A DNA stretch of 64,000 nt from Flavobacteriales bacterium (GCA_016717305.1 JADKFY010000007.1:124001-188000), one strand, 5' to 3'. Counted from the stretch's first letter, positions 8,612 through 18,046 are shown. The notes: generated by a model not told the origin, from the sequence alone. Numbers and translations: made by a program.

Positions 8612-9409
8612 TTAAGAAGCCCCGCCACTATCCTTATTGGCGGGGTTTTCGTTTGTTGGGGTCCGAATGTTCCATGTATCTGTGGTGTGCCATTGTCCGG
8701 CCTTTAGCTGGGTTGAAGCATCGTTTGTCGCGTTGTCCCCTTCTAATTGCGGAGGTGCATTGACCTCGTCCTCGTCATCCTCGTCCCAAGTAATGGGCTT
8801 AGGGTCCTGCACAGCCGCAGGAATGTGCCGATAGAAGTAGGCCATGAGAACACCGGCGGCGGCTCCCCAGAAGTGGCTTTCCCAACTCACGCGTGGCACA
8901 ATGGGAAAAATGCCCCATAGGAAACTGCCGTAGAGAAAGACAACCAGCATGGAAAGACCCATGAGCACGCGTTGCTTTCGGATCAATCCGCTGGTGAACA
9001 GGAACGCGGCAAGGCCATACACCACACCACTTGCTCCAATGTGGAAGCTGCTGCGCGCACTGATCCAAACCCATACACCGCTCACCAACCAAGAAACAAG
9101 TACCACCCTGCCCGCCACCCGCGGAAAGAAATACAGCAAGGCGGACCCCAAGACCAACATCGGAATGGAATTGTTGAGCAGGTGTTCCGCATCGCCATGG
9201 ATAAAGGGTGAAGTGAGTATACCGGCCAGGCCGCGGATCGTTCGTGGATAGGTACCGAAGCGGTAGAGATCGAGTTCGAAGGTCCGGTCCAGCAAGTACA
9301 CGATCCACATTCCAAGCACCACCAAGGCCGGGGCGATTGCCGATGTGATCAGCTTCCGTTCGCGTACCGGTGGAGAAGGCTCCCGTGCTACTTGTTCCTT
9401 CACATCCAT
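8612..9409 (-). CDS. Rhomboid-family intramembrane serine protease
   Basis: A 265-residue protein with about six membrane segments. The rhomboid signature GASG lies at residues 125-128 (nucleophile Ser127), and a His in SHFWGAAAGVL near residue 179 completes the dyad. HLLNNSIPMLVLG matches the conserved TM2 region. It cleaves membrane-protein segments within the bilayer. The C-terminal 60 residues are soluble, acidic and Asn-rich, and their coding DNA contains the terminator hairpin of the convergent META gene. Confidence 0.88.
   Translation of the reverse strand: MDVKEQVAREPSPPVRERKLITSAIAPALVVLGMWIVYLLDRTFELDLYRFGTYPRTIRGLAGILTSPFIHGDAEHLLNNSIPMLVLGSALLYFFPRVAGRVVLVSWLVSGVWVWISARSSFHIGASGVVYGLAAFLFTSGLIRKQRVLMGLSMLVVFLYGSFLWGIFPIVPRVSWESHFWGAAAGVLMAYFYRHIPAAVQDPKPITWDEDDEDEVNAPPQLEGDNATNDASTQLKAGQWHTTDTWNIRTPTNENPANKDSGGAS
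8620..8649 (+). terminator. Rho-independent terminator of the META-domain gene
   Basis: CCCCGCCA (8620-8627) pairs with TGGCGGGG (8638-8645) and is followed by TTTT. It lies 22 nt after the stop of the META-domain gene but inside the 3' end of the opposite-strand rhomboid gene. Confidence 0.8.
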
Positions 9410-9486
9410 GGTCCTGTGTTGTCAAAGATCGGTCCCTGAAGTTCTACAGACATTGTGGCAGGGATGTACGCTTTATCTTTCCGGCC

Positions 9487-9942
9487 ATGTCACTTATCAG
9501 AACAGCACTCCTTTCAGTTGCAGCATTGACCTTCATCGCATTTGTCCAGTTCCCCGAACCATTGGAACGATCAACAAATGAAGATGAACAGGAATTGGCA
9601 CCGCCCAGTGATTTGGCCCTGTTGATGCGCGCCATGGCGATCCATGCCGATAGCGTAAAAGCCGGACTGGGAAAGAAGGATCGCCTACCACAGTTCCCAA
9701 AGACCTTCCGCAACTTGAACAAAACCACGCCGACCAAAGGCATGCACATTGACGCGATCACCTTCCCTACGTTCTCGAAGGACTATCTGTCCAAGCTCGA
9801 CGACCTTTACGATGCACCAACTGCTGAGCGCCCCCAAGCCTACAACGCATTAGTGCAAAGTTGCGCGAACTGCCATGGTACACATTGCCCGGGGCCGTTG
9901 ATGCGCATCAGGAAGATGTATGCGGAGCCGCTTGGTCAGTAG
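9487..9942 (+). CDS. Secreted monohaem cytochrome c-like protein
   Basis: A 151-residue protein with an N-terminal hydrophobic signal (TALLSVAALTFIAFVQF) and a single haem-binding CANCH at residues 126-130. Met139 and Met144 downstream are candidate axial ligands. The haem site is close to the C-terminus, so this is a cytochrome c'-like or degenerate c-type domain rather than a classic class I cytochrome. The start at 9487 is chosen because it begins the signal peptide. Its end overlaps the convergent exonuclease gene by 7 nt. Confidence 0.68.
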   Translation: MSLIRTALLSVAALTFIAFVQFPEPLERSTNEDEQELAPPSDLALLMRAMAIHADSVKAGLGKKDRLPQFPKTFRNLNKTTPTKGMHIDAITFPTFSKDYLSKLDDLYDAPTAERPQAYNALVQSCANCHGTHCPGPLMRIRKMYAEPLGQ

Positions 9943-10547
9943 AACGCAGGTGCCGCAGTCACCTTCCCTCCCGGAGTCCGATGCCCACCGGGATAGAACG
10001 CACCGATCTTCACCTTGGAATCCAGAAGGAACTGGGTGATATCGAACGAGGGTCGTTGATCCGTGGCACGTAGCACCAATTCGGCGGTTGCCTCTGCATC
10101 GTTCCCTGCGCGGTGGTGTTTCAATGGGATGCCATGCATGTCGCACATCGGTTTCAGTCCGTAGGAGGATCGACCGGGCCACATCTTGCGCGACATGCCC
10201 ACACTGCAGAAGTACTGGAAGGTTGGGTGTGCGATCCCGTGCGCAGCAAGTGTGCTTCGTAACACACTCATATCAAAGGCAGCATTGTGGGCCACTATGG
10301 TTGAACCTTCCAACAATTCAACCACTTCGTCCCAGATCCCGATCCAGCGCGGCGCTTCGGCAACATCGGCCGGACGAATGCCATGCACGGCTATATTCCA
10401 TGGACTGAAATTCGGCCATTGTTTCGGCTTGATCAGCCAATTCCGGACCTCGCGCACAACGCCACCTCGCACCACGGCAATGCCCAATTCGCAGGGACTG
10501 TCCGGTTGTGCGGTCGCAGTCTCGAAATCAAGAGCGAGGAATTCCAT
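9936..10547 (-). CDS. DEDDh 3'-5' exonuclease (DnaQ/epsilon-like)
   Basis: A 203-residue protein with ExoI motif DFET (Asp7, Glu9), ExoII IVAHNAAFDMSVL (Asp92) and ExoIII HHRAGNDAEAT (His145, Asp150), the complete DEDDh catalytic set. It resembles stand-alone epsilon-type exonucleases used in proofreading or nucleic-acid turnover. It lies 6 nt downstream of dapA on the same strand and is probably co-transcribed with it. Confidence 0.87.
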   Translation of the reverse strand: MEFLALDFETATAQPDSPCELGIAVVRGGVVREVRNWLIKPKQWPNFSPWNIAVHGIRPADVAEAPRWIGIWDEVVELLEGSTIVAHNAAFDMSVLRSTLAAHGIAHPTFQYFCSVGMSRKMWPGRSSYGLKPMCDMHGIPLKHHRAGNDAEATAELVLRATDQRPSFDITQFLLDSKVKIGAFYPGGHRTPGGKVTAAPAFY

Positions 10548-10553
10548 CGCACA

Positions 10554-11447
10554 TTAGAGCTTCACCACTTCCGCATCCGCCAAGGCCTGGTAGAGCTTCT
10601 TCGCCGTGCCCTCGCTGATGTTCACAAGGGGTAACCGAACGGTATCATCGCAAATGCCGAGGATCTTCAACACATGCTTGATGCCACCGGGATTCCCTTC
10701 AACAAATAGCAGATCGATCAGTTCCAGCAGGCGTAAGTGTTCCTTGCGGGCGGTTGCCAGATCGCCTTTCAAGGCGGCGTGGACCAACGCTCCGAATTCG
10801 CTCGTTAACGCATTGCCCACGACACTGATCACCCCTTCTCCACCCAAGGCGATGATCGGCAAGGTGAGCGCGTCATCCCCGGAGATGAGCATGAAGTCTT
10901 TTGGACGGTGTTTGAGGATGCGCCCCATCTGGTCCAGATTGGCGCTGGCTTCCTTGATCGCAATTATGTTCTTGAAATCGCGTGCCAAGCGCAAGGTGGT
11001 TTCAGCCGTCATGTTGCTCCCTGTTCGGCCAGGAACATTGTAAAGGATGATCGGACGCAAGCAGACTTGCGCGATCGCCTTGTAATGCTGGTAGATCCCT
11101 TCTTGCGTGGGTTTGTTGTAGTATGGGCTTACGCTCAGGATCGCATCCACACCGTCCATCTCGAACTCGGCCAAGGTCTCGACCACCTCGGCCGTACTGT
11201 TGCCGCCGACACCAAGAACAACGGGCACGCGATTTCGGACCAACTCGATGGTGGTGGCCAACAGTTGCTTCTTCTCGGCTTTGGTCAGGGTCACGCTTTC
11301 GCCGGTGGTTCCCATGCTCACCACATAGTCCACGCCGTTGGTGATCTGGTGTTCCAGCAAAGTACCCAGCCCAGCGTAGTCAATGCCGCCGTTCGGGCGG
11401 AAGGGTGTTACCAGTGCGACGCCGAGGCCGCGGAAACGTTCGTCCAT
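10554..11447 (-). CDS. dapA: 4-hydroxy-tetrahydrodipicolinate synthase
   Basis: A 297-residue TIM-barrel aldolase with GTTGES near residue 46-51, the catalytic Tyr136 in ILYNVPGRTG and the Schiff-base Lys165 in AIKEASANLDQ. It condenses pyruvate with aspartate semialdehyde, the first committed step to lysine and diaminopimelate. Full length and intact. It lies between the DUF6913-like gene upstream and the exonuclease downstream, in a minus-strand run that includes ligA and prmC. Confidence 0.96.
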   Translation of the reverse strand: MDERFRGLGVALVTPFRPNGGIDYAGLGTLLEHQITNGVDYVVSMGTTGESVTLTKAEKKQLLATTIELVRNRVPVVLGVGGNSTAEVVETLAEFEMDGVDAILSVSPYYNKPTQEGIYQHYKAIAQVCLRPIILYNVPGRTGSNMTAETTLRLARDFKNIIAIKEASANLDQMGRILKHRPKDFMLISGDDALTLPIIALGGEGVISVVGNALTSEFGALVHAALKGDLATARKEHLRLLELIDLLFVEGNPGGIKHVLKILGICDDTVRLPLVNISEGTAKKLYQALADAEVVKL

Positions 11448-11473
11448 GCTTGTTCGCCGTGATGGCGTAATTG

Positions 11474-12043
11474 TCAGTTGAGGGATGGTTCCGTTTTGGA
11501 ATTCACCATGAGGAGATAGTGGTGTACTTGCTGGATCATTTGCGGCAAACTGCGCGAACCGGCCAGGTCGATCATCATGTCCAGGATCTTCTTGTTGCTA
11601 TCGCTCCAGCGTCCCACCTTGAACCGGCTGCGGCTCTTCGCCATGATGTATTGTATCGGAAGTCGATCCTCCAACGTGAGGTCTATGATCACCTCGTACT
11701 CTTCCGCCATGAAATTTTCCACGGTGTTGCCTTGCGGTATGCGATACCAATTCAGGTCCTTCAGGCAGATCGCATCGAAGTTCAATTTGGCATGCATGTA
11801 ATTCGGCAAGACCTTTTGATCGCAAAAGCCGAGTGCCATGACGTTGCTGATGCCCAGCTCTTCCTTGATCCGTTTCACGTAGTTCCGGACGTGGTTGTGG
11901 GCCGCCTCATCCTCCACGATGTAGACGATCGCGACCTTACGGGCGAGGGCCAAGTTGTGGACCACGGGCTTTCGGTCGGCAGGCAATTCCCGCAGCAAAC
12001 GGCGGATCCCCATCCATTCCTTCAACCGGTCGAACAATTTCAT
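11474..12043 (-). CDS. Conserved Bacteroidota protein, DUF6913-like
   Basis: A 189-residue soluble protein without signal peptide. An N-terminal basic segment is followed by an alpha/beta pattern (VAIVYIVEDEAAHN, NVMALGFCDQ, EVIIDLTLEDRLP). It sits between ligA and dapA and overlaps ligA by 4 nt. I recall proteins of this type from the same neighbourhood in other Bacteroidota (DUF6913), from memory only. No catalytic motif is recognisable and the function is unknown. Confidence 0.7.
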   Translation of the reverse strand: MKLFDRLKEWMGIRRLLRELPADRKPVVHNLALARKVAIVYIVEDEAAHNHVRNYVKRIKEELGISNVMALGFCDQKVLPNYMHAKLNFDAICLKDLNWYRIPQGNTVENFMAEEYEVIIDLTLEDRLPIQYIMAKSRSRFKVGRWSDSNKKILDMMIDLAGSRSLPQMIQQVHHYLLMVNSKTEPSLN

Positions 12044-14058
12044 GGTTGGATCATGCGCGTGAATTCATTCTCATCAATAACGGGCACCTTCAAACTATCG
12101 GCCTTGGTGCGTTTCGCGGGGCCCATGTCCGCGCCAGCGACCACATAACTGGTCTTACTGCTAATGGAGCCGGATACCTTTCCACCATTGCTTTCGATCG
12201 CTTCCTTGATCCCATCGCGGCTGAAATTCAGGAAAACTCCCGACACCACGAAGGAAAGACCTTTCAATTTATCACCTATTGGCTTTACGGTATCGGGATC
12301 GACCTCCATGGAAACCCCGTGTTCCTTCAATTTTCCAACGATCGCACGATTCCCTTCCACCGCAAAGAAATCGATGATGCTCTTGGCTATGACCGAGCCC
12401 ACCTCCTCGATCTGGACCAATTCCTCTTGTGACAGAACCGCCAAGCGTTCCATGCTGCCCACGTTACGGGCGAGCTTCTTGGCGACGGTTTCGCCAACAT
12501 GCCTTATCCCGATCGCGAAGAGCACTTGCTCGAATGGGATCCGTTTGCTGGCTGCAATGCCTTCGATCACTTGGTTCGCACTCTTTTCGCCCCAACCCTT
12601 TCCTAGTTGAAGGAGTTGGTCCTTTTCCAAGGTGTAGAGATCGGCGACGTTGTGGATGAGCCCTGCACGCACCAACACGCCAACAGTTTCCCCGCCAAGC
12701 CCGTCGATGTTCATCATTTTGCGGCCAACGAAATGCTCGATCCGGCCGGTGATCTGTGGTGAGCAGGCATGCTCGTTAGGGCAATAATGCTGGGCCTCCC
12801 CTTCGTACCGGACAAGTTCGGTCCCACACTCCGGACAGGTATGCGGAAAGGTCACGGGCGGCGCACCTGCAGGACGTTGGTCCAATTGAACTCCGGTGAT
12901 CTTCGGGATGATCTCCCCTCCTTTTTCTACTTGTACCAGATCGCCGATGTGGAGGTCCAACTTCGCGATCTGGTCCGCGTTGTGGAGTGATGCGCGCTTG
13001 ACCGTGGTGCCTGCCAAGAGGATCGGTTCCAATTCGGCCACAGGGGTAATGGCACCCGTTCTGCCTACTTGATAGCCCACATCGTTCAAGCGTGTTAGTC
13101 CTTGTTCCGCTTGGAATTTGTAGGCGATCGCCCAGCGTGGGCTCTTCGCTGTGTAGCCCAATTCTTCTTGGATACGGAGATCATCCACCTTGATCACGAT
13201 GCCATCGATGTCCATCTCCAGATCGCGCCGGGCAATGTCCCAGTACCCGATGAAGGCCATGATCCCCTCCACAGTATCTGTGCGTTCAATGAAACGTCGT
13301 TGCGGGTCCGGTGTCTTGAAGCCCCATTCGGCAGCAGCCCGCATGTTCTCGTAATGACTTCGTGTGGGCAGTTGCTCGCCTTGAAGCGTATAGATGAAAT
13401 TGTCCAGTCCGCGTTTCGCGACATCCTTCGGGTCTTGCTGTTTCAACGAACCAGCAGCCGTGTTGCGCGGATTGGCATACAGTTCTTCGCCGTTCTGTTC
13501 ACGTTCGGCATTCAACCGATCGAACTGCGCACGCATGAAGAGGATCTCGCCACGCGCCTCAAGTTGGTCTGGAAAAGAGCCACGCAATTGCAATGGGATC
13601 GATCGGACTGTACGGACGTTGGAGGTGATGTCATCCCCTTTCTCACCATCGCCGCGCGTTACACCACGCACAAGTTGGCCGTTCTCATAGCTCAAACTGA
13701 TCGCCACACCGTCGTACTTCAACTCCATCGTGTAGATCGTCTGGCCGATCTCCTTCTCTACACGCGCGACGAACTCGGCGACCTCTTCCTTGTTGTAGGA
13801 ATTGCTCAACGAAAGCATGGGGTATTTGTGCTGCACCACCAGGAAATTCTTGGTGATGTCCCCTCCCACCCGTTGGGTTGGACTATTGGGCGATGCGAAT
13901 TCCGGCCATTGCAATTCCAGACGTTCAAGTTCCTTCAACAGACCATCGAATTCCTGATCACCGATCGTGGGTGCCGCCAACACGTAATACTTGTGGTTGT
14001 GGTCCTCAAGCTGTCCAGAGAGTTCGGCGATCCGATGTTGGGCTTGATTACGGTCCAT
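12040..14058 (-). CDS. ligA: NAD-dependent DNA ligase
   Basis: A 672-residue ligase of full length. It has an N-terminal Ia domain (HKYYVLAAPTIGDQEFD), adenylation motif KYDG with nucleophile Lys114, an OB fold, a four-Cys zinc finger starting CPECGTELV, helix-hairpin-helix repeats (IGIRHVGETVAKKLA) and a C-terminal BRCT domain (LKGLSFVVSGVF). It seals nicks during replication and repair. Its end overlaps the DUF6913-like gene. Confidence 0.97.
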   Translation of the reverse strand: MDRNQAQHRIAELSGQLEDHNHKYYVLAAPTIGDQEFDGLLKELERLELQWPEFASPNSPTQRVGGDITKNFLVVQHKYPMLSLSNSYNKEEVAEFVARVEKEIGQTIYTMELKYDGVAISLSYENGQLVRGVTRGDGEKGDDITSNVRTVRSIPLQLRGSFPDQLEARGEILFMRAQFDRLNAEREQNGEELYANPRNTAAGSLKQQDPKDVAKRGLDNFIYTLQGEQLPTRSHYENMRAAAEWGFKTPDPQRRFIERTDTVEGIMAFIGYWDIARRDLEMDIDGIVIKVDDLRIQEELGYTAKSPRWAIAYKFQAEQGLTRLNDVGYQVGRTGAITPVAELEPILLAGTTVKRASLHNADQIAKLDLHIGDLVQVEKGGEIIPKITGVQLDQRPAGAPPVTFPHTCPECGTELVRYEGEAQHYCPNEHACSPQITGRIEHFVGRKMMNIDGLGGETVGVLVRAGLIHNVADLYTLEKDQLLQLGKGWGEKSANQVIEGIAASKRIPFEQVLFAIGIRHVGETVAKKLARNVGSMERLAVLSQEELVQIEEVGSVIAKSIIDFFAVEGNRAIVGKLKEHGVSMEVDPDTVKPIGDKLKGLSFVVSGVFLNFSRDGIKEAIESNGGKVSGSISSKTSYVVAGADMGPAKRTKADSLKVPVIDENEFTRMIQP

Positions 14059-14101
14059 GCTTCTTCTATTCCAACTCCAATTGATGGTCCAGTTACTATG
14101 C

Positions 14102-14977
14102 TCACCGGACGGCGCGGGTGAAACGTGGATTTCCGCTCATGTCATGGATCAGTTCCACTTCGTCGTAGCCGAAACTCTTCACCAGTGTCGCAACTTCTTC
14201 AGCGTAATTGGTATGGCATTCGAACCATAACGAACCACCTTTGGCCAATGCACTGAACCCATTCTCGGCGATGGAACGATAGAACAGAAGCGGATCATTG
14301 TCAGTAACGAACAAGGCAAGTAAGGGTTCGTGCCCGCGCACATGTGTGCTGAGCGTGTCGGCTTCTGCTTCTGGAATGTATGGTGGGTTACTGATGATGA
14401 GGTCATGCTCCCCGTCGTAAACATCCCTGCTATGAAGTATGTCCGCGCAGCGCCAAACAACGGATAAGTCCAAATATCCAGCGTTCGCGCTAGCAATGTC
14501 CAATGCGGTCTGCGATACATCGACACCGATCACTTCCGCTGTTGGAAACGCGTGCTTCAGCGCAAGAGCGATGCAACCACTGCCCGTCCCGATATCGAGA
14601 ATTCGCTTTGGGAGGGTCCCCGTCCGAATAAAGCGATCGACCATTTCCTCCGTTTCCGGACGTGGGATCAAAACGCCGGGCGCAACGCTTATCCGCAGTC
14701 CCATGAACTGCACTTCGCCGAGGATGTATTGCACAGGCTCTCCTTTCTTCAATCGGTCCAAAGTGTCGTCGAGTTCACCGTGCGCTTTTTCGTCCAACAC
14801 TGTCGACCGGTTCGTGTCGAGCTGTATCCTGTCCCAGCCGAAGGCATTCTCGAAGACCAATCGCGTGATCGCCTTTGCTTCTTGCATACCATGTAGCTCG
14901 GCCATGGTGCTTACAAAGCGGTCATACATGGCACCCACGGTGATGGTCTGCGGTCTTATGTTCGTTGTGTCTGGCAC
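14102..14977 (-). CDS. prmC: Peptide chain release factor N5-glutamine methyltransferase
   Basis: A 291-residue SAM methyltransferase with the PrmC N-terminal helical domain, SAM-binding ILDIGTGSGCIALALK and the catalytic NPPYIP motif that binds the glutamine side chain. It methylates the GGQ glutamine of RF1 and RF2. It is the first gene of the minus-strand run prmC-ligA-DUF6913-dapA-exonuclease and has its own -7 element at 14997-15004. Confidence 0.94.
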   Translation of the reverse strand: MPDTTNIRPQTITVGAMYDRFVSTMAELHGMQEAKAITRLVFENAFGWDRIQLDTNRSTVLDEKAHGELDDTLDRLKKGEPVQYILGEVQFMGLRISVAPGVLIPRPETEEMVDRFIRTGTLPKRILDIGTGSGCIALALKHAFPTAEVIGVDVSQTALDIASANAGYLDLSVVWRCADILHSRDVYDGEHDLIISNPPYIPEAEADTLSTHVRGHEPLLALFVTDNDPLLFYRSIAENGFSALAKGGSLWFECHTNYAEEVATLVKSFGYDEVELIHDMSGNPRFTRAVR

Positions 14978-14996
14978 CTTCCAACCTTCAGGAGCA

Positions 14997-15026
14997 CAAA
15001 AGTAGCCGCACAGGAGATCCCGAAAA
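14997..15026 (-). promoter_or_regulatory. prmC promoter (-33/-7)
   Basis: On the minus strand, TACTTTTG (14997-15004) matches TAnnTTTG exactly, with TTT (15024-15026) 19 nt upstream in place of TTG. This is the same arrangement as the dnaN promoter. The prmC ATG is at 14977. Confidence 0.55.
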
Positions 15027-15079
15027 CCGCACCTTTGCGCACCAACTGTCGGTCAACTGATCGGCATTCCACTCTGAGT

Positions 15080-16159
15080 ATGGTTGAACACGAAAAATGG
15101 ATGAGACGGTGCTTGCAGCTTGCTGCCCTTGGGGCTTCCAGTGCGGCACCAAATCCTATGGTGGGCGCTGTTATCGTGTTGAATGGAAGGATCCTCGCCG
15201 AAGGCTGGCATCGCAAAGCTGGCGAACCACATGCTGAAGTGGAATGTTTGCGTGCTTTCGGCGAAGGGCCCGTCCCCGAACAGGCCGTCCTATACGTGAA
15301 CCTGGAACCTTGCGCACACCATGGAAGAACACCGCCCTGTGCGGAATTGCTCATTCAACGGAACGTGCGGCACGTGGTAATAGGCCACCGTGATCCTTTT
15401 CCATTAGTGGCCGGAAAGGGTGTTGATCTCCTGCGAAAGAACGGGATCACCGTTGTAGAGAATATTTTGGCTGATGAATGTCGTTGGTTCCAACGTCGCT
15501 TCCTTGCTTCTGTGGAGCAAGGCAGACCGTATGTTGTGCTGAAGTGGGCGCGATCCGCGGATGGGTTCCTTGACCAACATCCAAGAACATTGCGAAACGT
15601 TCAACGCATCAGCTCGCCAACTTCGGATGTACTCGTTCATAAATGGCGCACCGAAGAACAAGCGATCCTGGTTGGAAGTAAGACCGTTTTAAATGACAAC
15701 CCTACGTTGACGGCCAGACACGTTGAAGGCAGGCAACCTTTGCGCGTGGTGCTTGATCGAAAGGGCATTTCTCCTGAAGAGAGCAAGGTGTTCGACAAGA
15801 CAACCCCTACTCTATTTTTCACCACAGGACCACGAAGGGGAATTGATGTGGAACAGGTGATCGTGCCACCCGGATCGGACCCGGTCGCATTTATTTTGAA
15901 CGAATTGCATCAACGTTCGATCAGGTCGGTGTTAGTTGAAGGAGGTGCGGAATTGCTCCAACATTTCATCCGTTCAGGAAAGTGGGATGAAGCACGTGTG
16001 ATCAGTTCCGCAGTGAAATTGGCGAGAGGAACTGCGGCACCAGTGCTTGGCGTTGAATTGGCACGAACAGAGCAAATGCGCGAGGACCGACTGGACTTTT
16101 ACGTGAACGGTTCCACCTCCCTTAAAGGAACAGTACCTCCATCGGAATGGGCCTGGTGA
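15080..16159 (+). CDS. ribD: Riboflavin biosynthesis bifunctional deaminase/reductase
   Basis: A 359-residue protein. The deaminase domain carries the zinc site His51-Ala-Glu53 and PCAHHGRTPPC (Cys78, Cys87). The C-terminal reductase domain (WARSADGFLD, SVLVEGGAELLQHF) follows. It catalyses the second and third steps of riboflavin synthesis. The ATG at 15080 is preferred over an in-frame ATG at 15035, which would add unrelated residues. ribH lies 12 kb away. It overlaps the next gene by 13 nt. Confidence 0.95.
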   Translation: MVEHEKWMRRCLQLAALGASSAAPNPMVGAVIVLNGRILAEGWHRKAGEPHAEVECLRAFGEGPVPEQAVLYVNLEPCAHHGRTPPCAELLIQRNVRHVVIGHRDPFPLVAGKGVDLLRKNGITVVENILADECRWFQRRFLASVEQGRPYVVLKWARSADGFLDQHPRTLRNVQRISSPTSDVLVHKWRTEEQAILVGSKTVLNDNPTLTARHVEGRQPLRVVLDRKGISPEESKVFDKTTPTLFFTTGPRRGIDVEQVIVPPGSDPVAFILNELHQRSIRSVLVEGGAELLQHFIRSGKWDEARVISSAVKLARGTAAPVLGVELARTEQMREDRLDFYVNGSTSLKGTVPPSEWAW

Positions 16160-17001
16160 TCGGTGCGGCAGCATTGCAGGCGTTGCTCTACCTGTTGTTC
16201 CGTGTGTTCGAAAACCGACGGATCCCGCTTATGCCGGGTATCGCCGTGAACTACGTTGTGGCCATGATCCTTGGGTTGCTCTATGCCCCCCCTTGGCAAG
16301 CGGGAGACCTTTCTCCGCTTTGGTTACCAAGCTTAGGTATCGGTGCATTGTTCGTGGTTGTATTCTCGTTGACGGGCTTGACCACCCAGCGTTCGGGAGT
16401 TGCGGCAAGTACCGTGGCCAGCAAGATGAGCGTGGTGCTCACTGTGCTTTTCGCAGTGGTGGTCCACCATGAACGACCGGACCTTTTCGCGTGGCTCGGA
16501 TTGGCCGTTGCCATGGTAAGTGTGGTGCTGGTGGCATCCTCCGCTGGAAGAGAGGAACAGAGAACGCGTTGGCGTTTGCCGCTTGCGCTTTTCGTTGGCG
16601 TGGCGTGCATTGACATCACGATCAATGCGGTCCAACGGTTCGTGCTTACGCCGCAATTGGAAGCCGTTTTCCCAACGCTGGGACTTGGTTTTGCTGGCGT
16701 GTTCGCCATGGTCCACGTGCTAAGCGGCAAGGACCGTAAAGCACTTGCATCGCCGTCCGTTTGGCTCTGGGGCGGACTGCTCGGTCTTGCGAACTATGCC
16801 ACGCTGCTGTTCGTGGTGAAGGCACTCGCACATTCTGGAATGGCCGCCAGTACGGTCTTTCCGCTGGTCAGCATTTTCGTGATCTTGTTCGGTACTGCGG
16901 GTTCCGTTTTTCTGTTCCAAGAAAAGGTAACCACAATGCAAAGGATCGGCATCGGTTGTGCCGTTCTCGCATTGGGCTTGTTGATGGTTGCGGGAACATG
17001 A
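16147..17001 (+). CDS. EamA/DMT-superfamily transporter-like membrane protein
   Basis: A 284-residue protein with about ten hydrophobic segments in two similar halves, as in drug/metabolite transporters. SGVAASTVASKMSVVLTVLFA in the first half and SGMAASTVFPLVSIFVILFG in the second are the matching EamA repeat segments. The substrate cannot be inferred. It is translationally linked to ribD upstream and to the yigZ-like gene downstream (ATGA overlap). Confidence 0.82.
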   Translation: MGLVIGAAALQALLYLLFRVFENRRIPLMPGIAVNYVVAMILGLLYAPPWQAGDLSPLWLPSLGIGALFVVVFSLTGLTTQRSGVAASTVASKMSVVLTVLFAVVVHHERPDLFAWLGLAVAMVSVVLVASSAGREEQRTRWRLPLALFVGVACIDITINAVQRFVLTPQLEAVFPTLGLGFAGVFAMVHVLSGKDRKALASPSVWLWGGLLGLANYATLLFVVKALAHSGMAASTVFPLVSIFVILFGTAGSVFLFQEKVTTMQRIGIGCAVLALGLLMVAGT

Positions 17002-17597
17002 TCATGCAACGCTACCGGACCTTGGAAGGAAAGAGCACTGGAACCGTAAGGGAGAAGGCGAGCAAATTCATCGCGATCGCTTTTCCGATCTCCGATCAGG
17101 ATGCGTTCAAAACCACCTTGCAAGCATTGCAAAAGGAACATCCAACAGCGCTGCATTTTTGTTACGGAAGGGTGTTGGGCACTGCCGGTGAAGACCACCG
17201 TGCGAACGACGATGGAGAGCCGCATGGTACTGCTGGATTACCGATCCTTCGCCGTATACAAGCACTTGAACTAACGTTCTGCGGCGTCATCGTAGTGCGC
17301 TATTTTGGAGGTACGTTATTGGGCAAAGCCGGCCTGGTCCATGCATACGGCGATGCTGCACAATTGGCCTTGGAGGCTGGTATCATCACGGGGAAAGTAG
17401 TCATGGAACAAGCATCCGTGAAGGTCGGTTATGATCGGTTCGAGCCGATCAAAGCGGAAGTGATCGCATGTGGTGGAACCATTCTAGACACGATGTTCAC
17501 CGACCAATGTCTGATCCACTTTTCAGTCCCCATTGGAACTATGGCACGGCTCGAAGAACAGTGGGCGCCGTGGGGAGTTTCACTTGTCCGAAAATGA
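16998..17597 (+). CDS. YigZ/IMPACT family protein
   Basis: A 199-residue protein with the UPF0029/IMPACT signature DDGEPHGTAGLPIL near residues 70-83, then ALELTFCGVIVVRYFGGTLLG. Family members are small cytosolic proteins of uncertain function; eukaryotic IMPACT regulates GCN2. The ATG at 16998 overlaps the EamA stop (ATGA); a second ATG two codons later at 17004 is equally possible. Confidence 0.88.
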   Translation: MIMQRYRTLEGKSTGTVREKASKFIAIAFPISDQDAFKTTLQALQKEHPTALHFCYGRVLGTAGEDHRANDDGEPHGTAGLPILRRIQALELTFCGVIVVRYFGGTLLGKAGLVHAYGDAAQLALEAGIITGKVVMEQASVKVGYDRFEPIKAEVIACGGTILDTMFTDQCLIHFSVPIGTMARLEEQWAPWGVSLVRK

Positions 17598-17635
17598 AGG
17601 TTCGGTACTCCTCAAATCACCAAAATGCAGGTTGT

Positions 17636-18046
17636 TCACGGCGTGAAGAACGGAACCAAAGCCTTTGTCAATTCGTCGGGTCCGCGCATGGGACGCATGG
17701 TTTTGCTGTCCACGAACACCAGTGTGGTGGAAGCTTCGCAGAGCAATTCTTCGGCTTCATTCCGGATCTCATAGGTGAACTTCATCCGCACGGAAGGCAA
17801 CACCGGAATGGTGGTCCGGATCGTTAAAAGATCATCGTACCGTGCCGGTTTGTGATAGGTGATATGCAGGTCGTGGACAGGGAGCATCAGGCCTTCCTCT
17901 TCCAAACGGCGATACGGAAAACCCAAGCTGCGCAATGCTTCCACGCGACCTACTTCGAGGTACTCGGCATAGTCCCCGTAATACACATAGCCCATCTGAT
18001 CGGTCTCGCCGTATCGAACGCGAATGGTATGCTCATGACTGTACAT
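17636..18046 (-). CDS. YbgC-like acyl-CoA thioesterase (hotdog fold)
   Basis: A 136-residue hotdog-fold protein with the 4-hydroxybenzoyl-CoA thioesterase signature RYGETDQMGYVYYGDYAEYL (catalytic Asp16). It is expected to hydrolyse short or medium acyl-CoA thioesters in the cytosol. The ATG at 18046 is chosen because an in-frame start at 18160 adds 38 residues with no family match. Convergent with the yigZ-like gene. Confidence 0.88.
   Translation of the reverse strand: MYSHEHTIRVRYGETDQMGYVYYGDYAEYLEVGRVEALRSLGFPYRRLEEEGLMLPVHDLHITYHKPARYDDLLTIRTTIPVLPSVRMKFTYEIRNEAEELLCEASTTLVFVDSKTMRPMRGPDELTKALVPFFTP

Noticed and set aside
13047..13055. AGGGGTA-like matches to the ECF promoter block inside ligA and dapA
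   Set aside because: Coding positions, and the second block at 12-nt spacing is absent.
12046..14121. Long plus-strand frames across ligA
   Set aside because: They mirror the ligA coding frame and show no family features.
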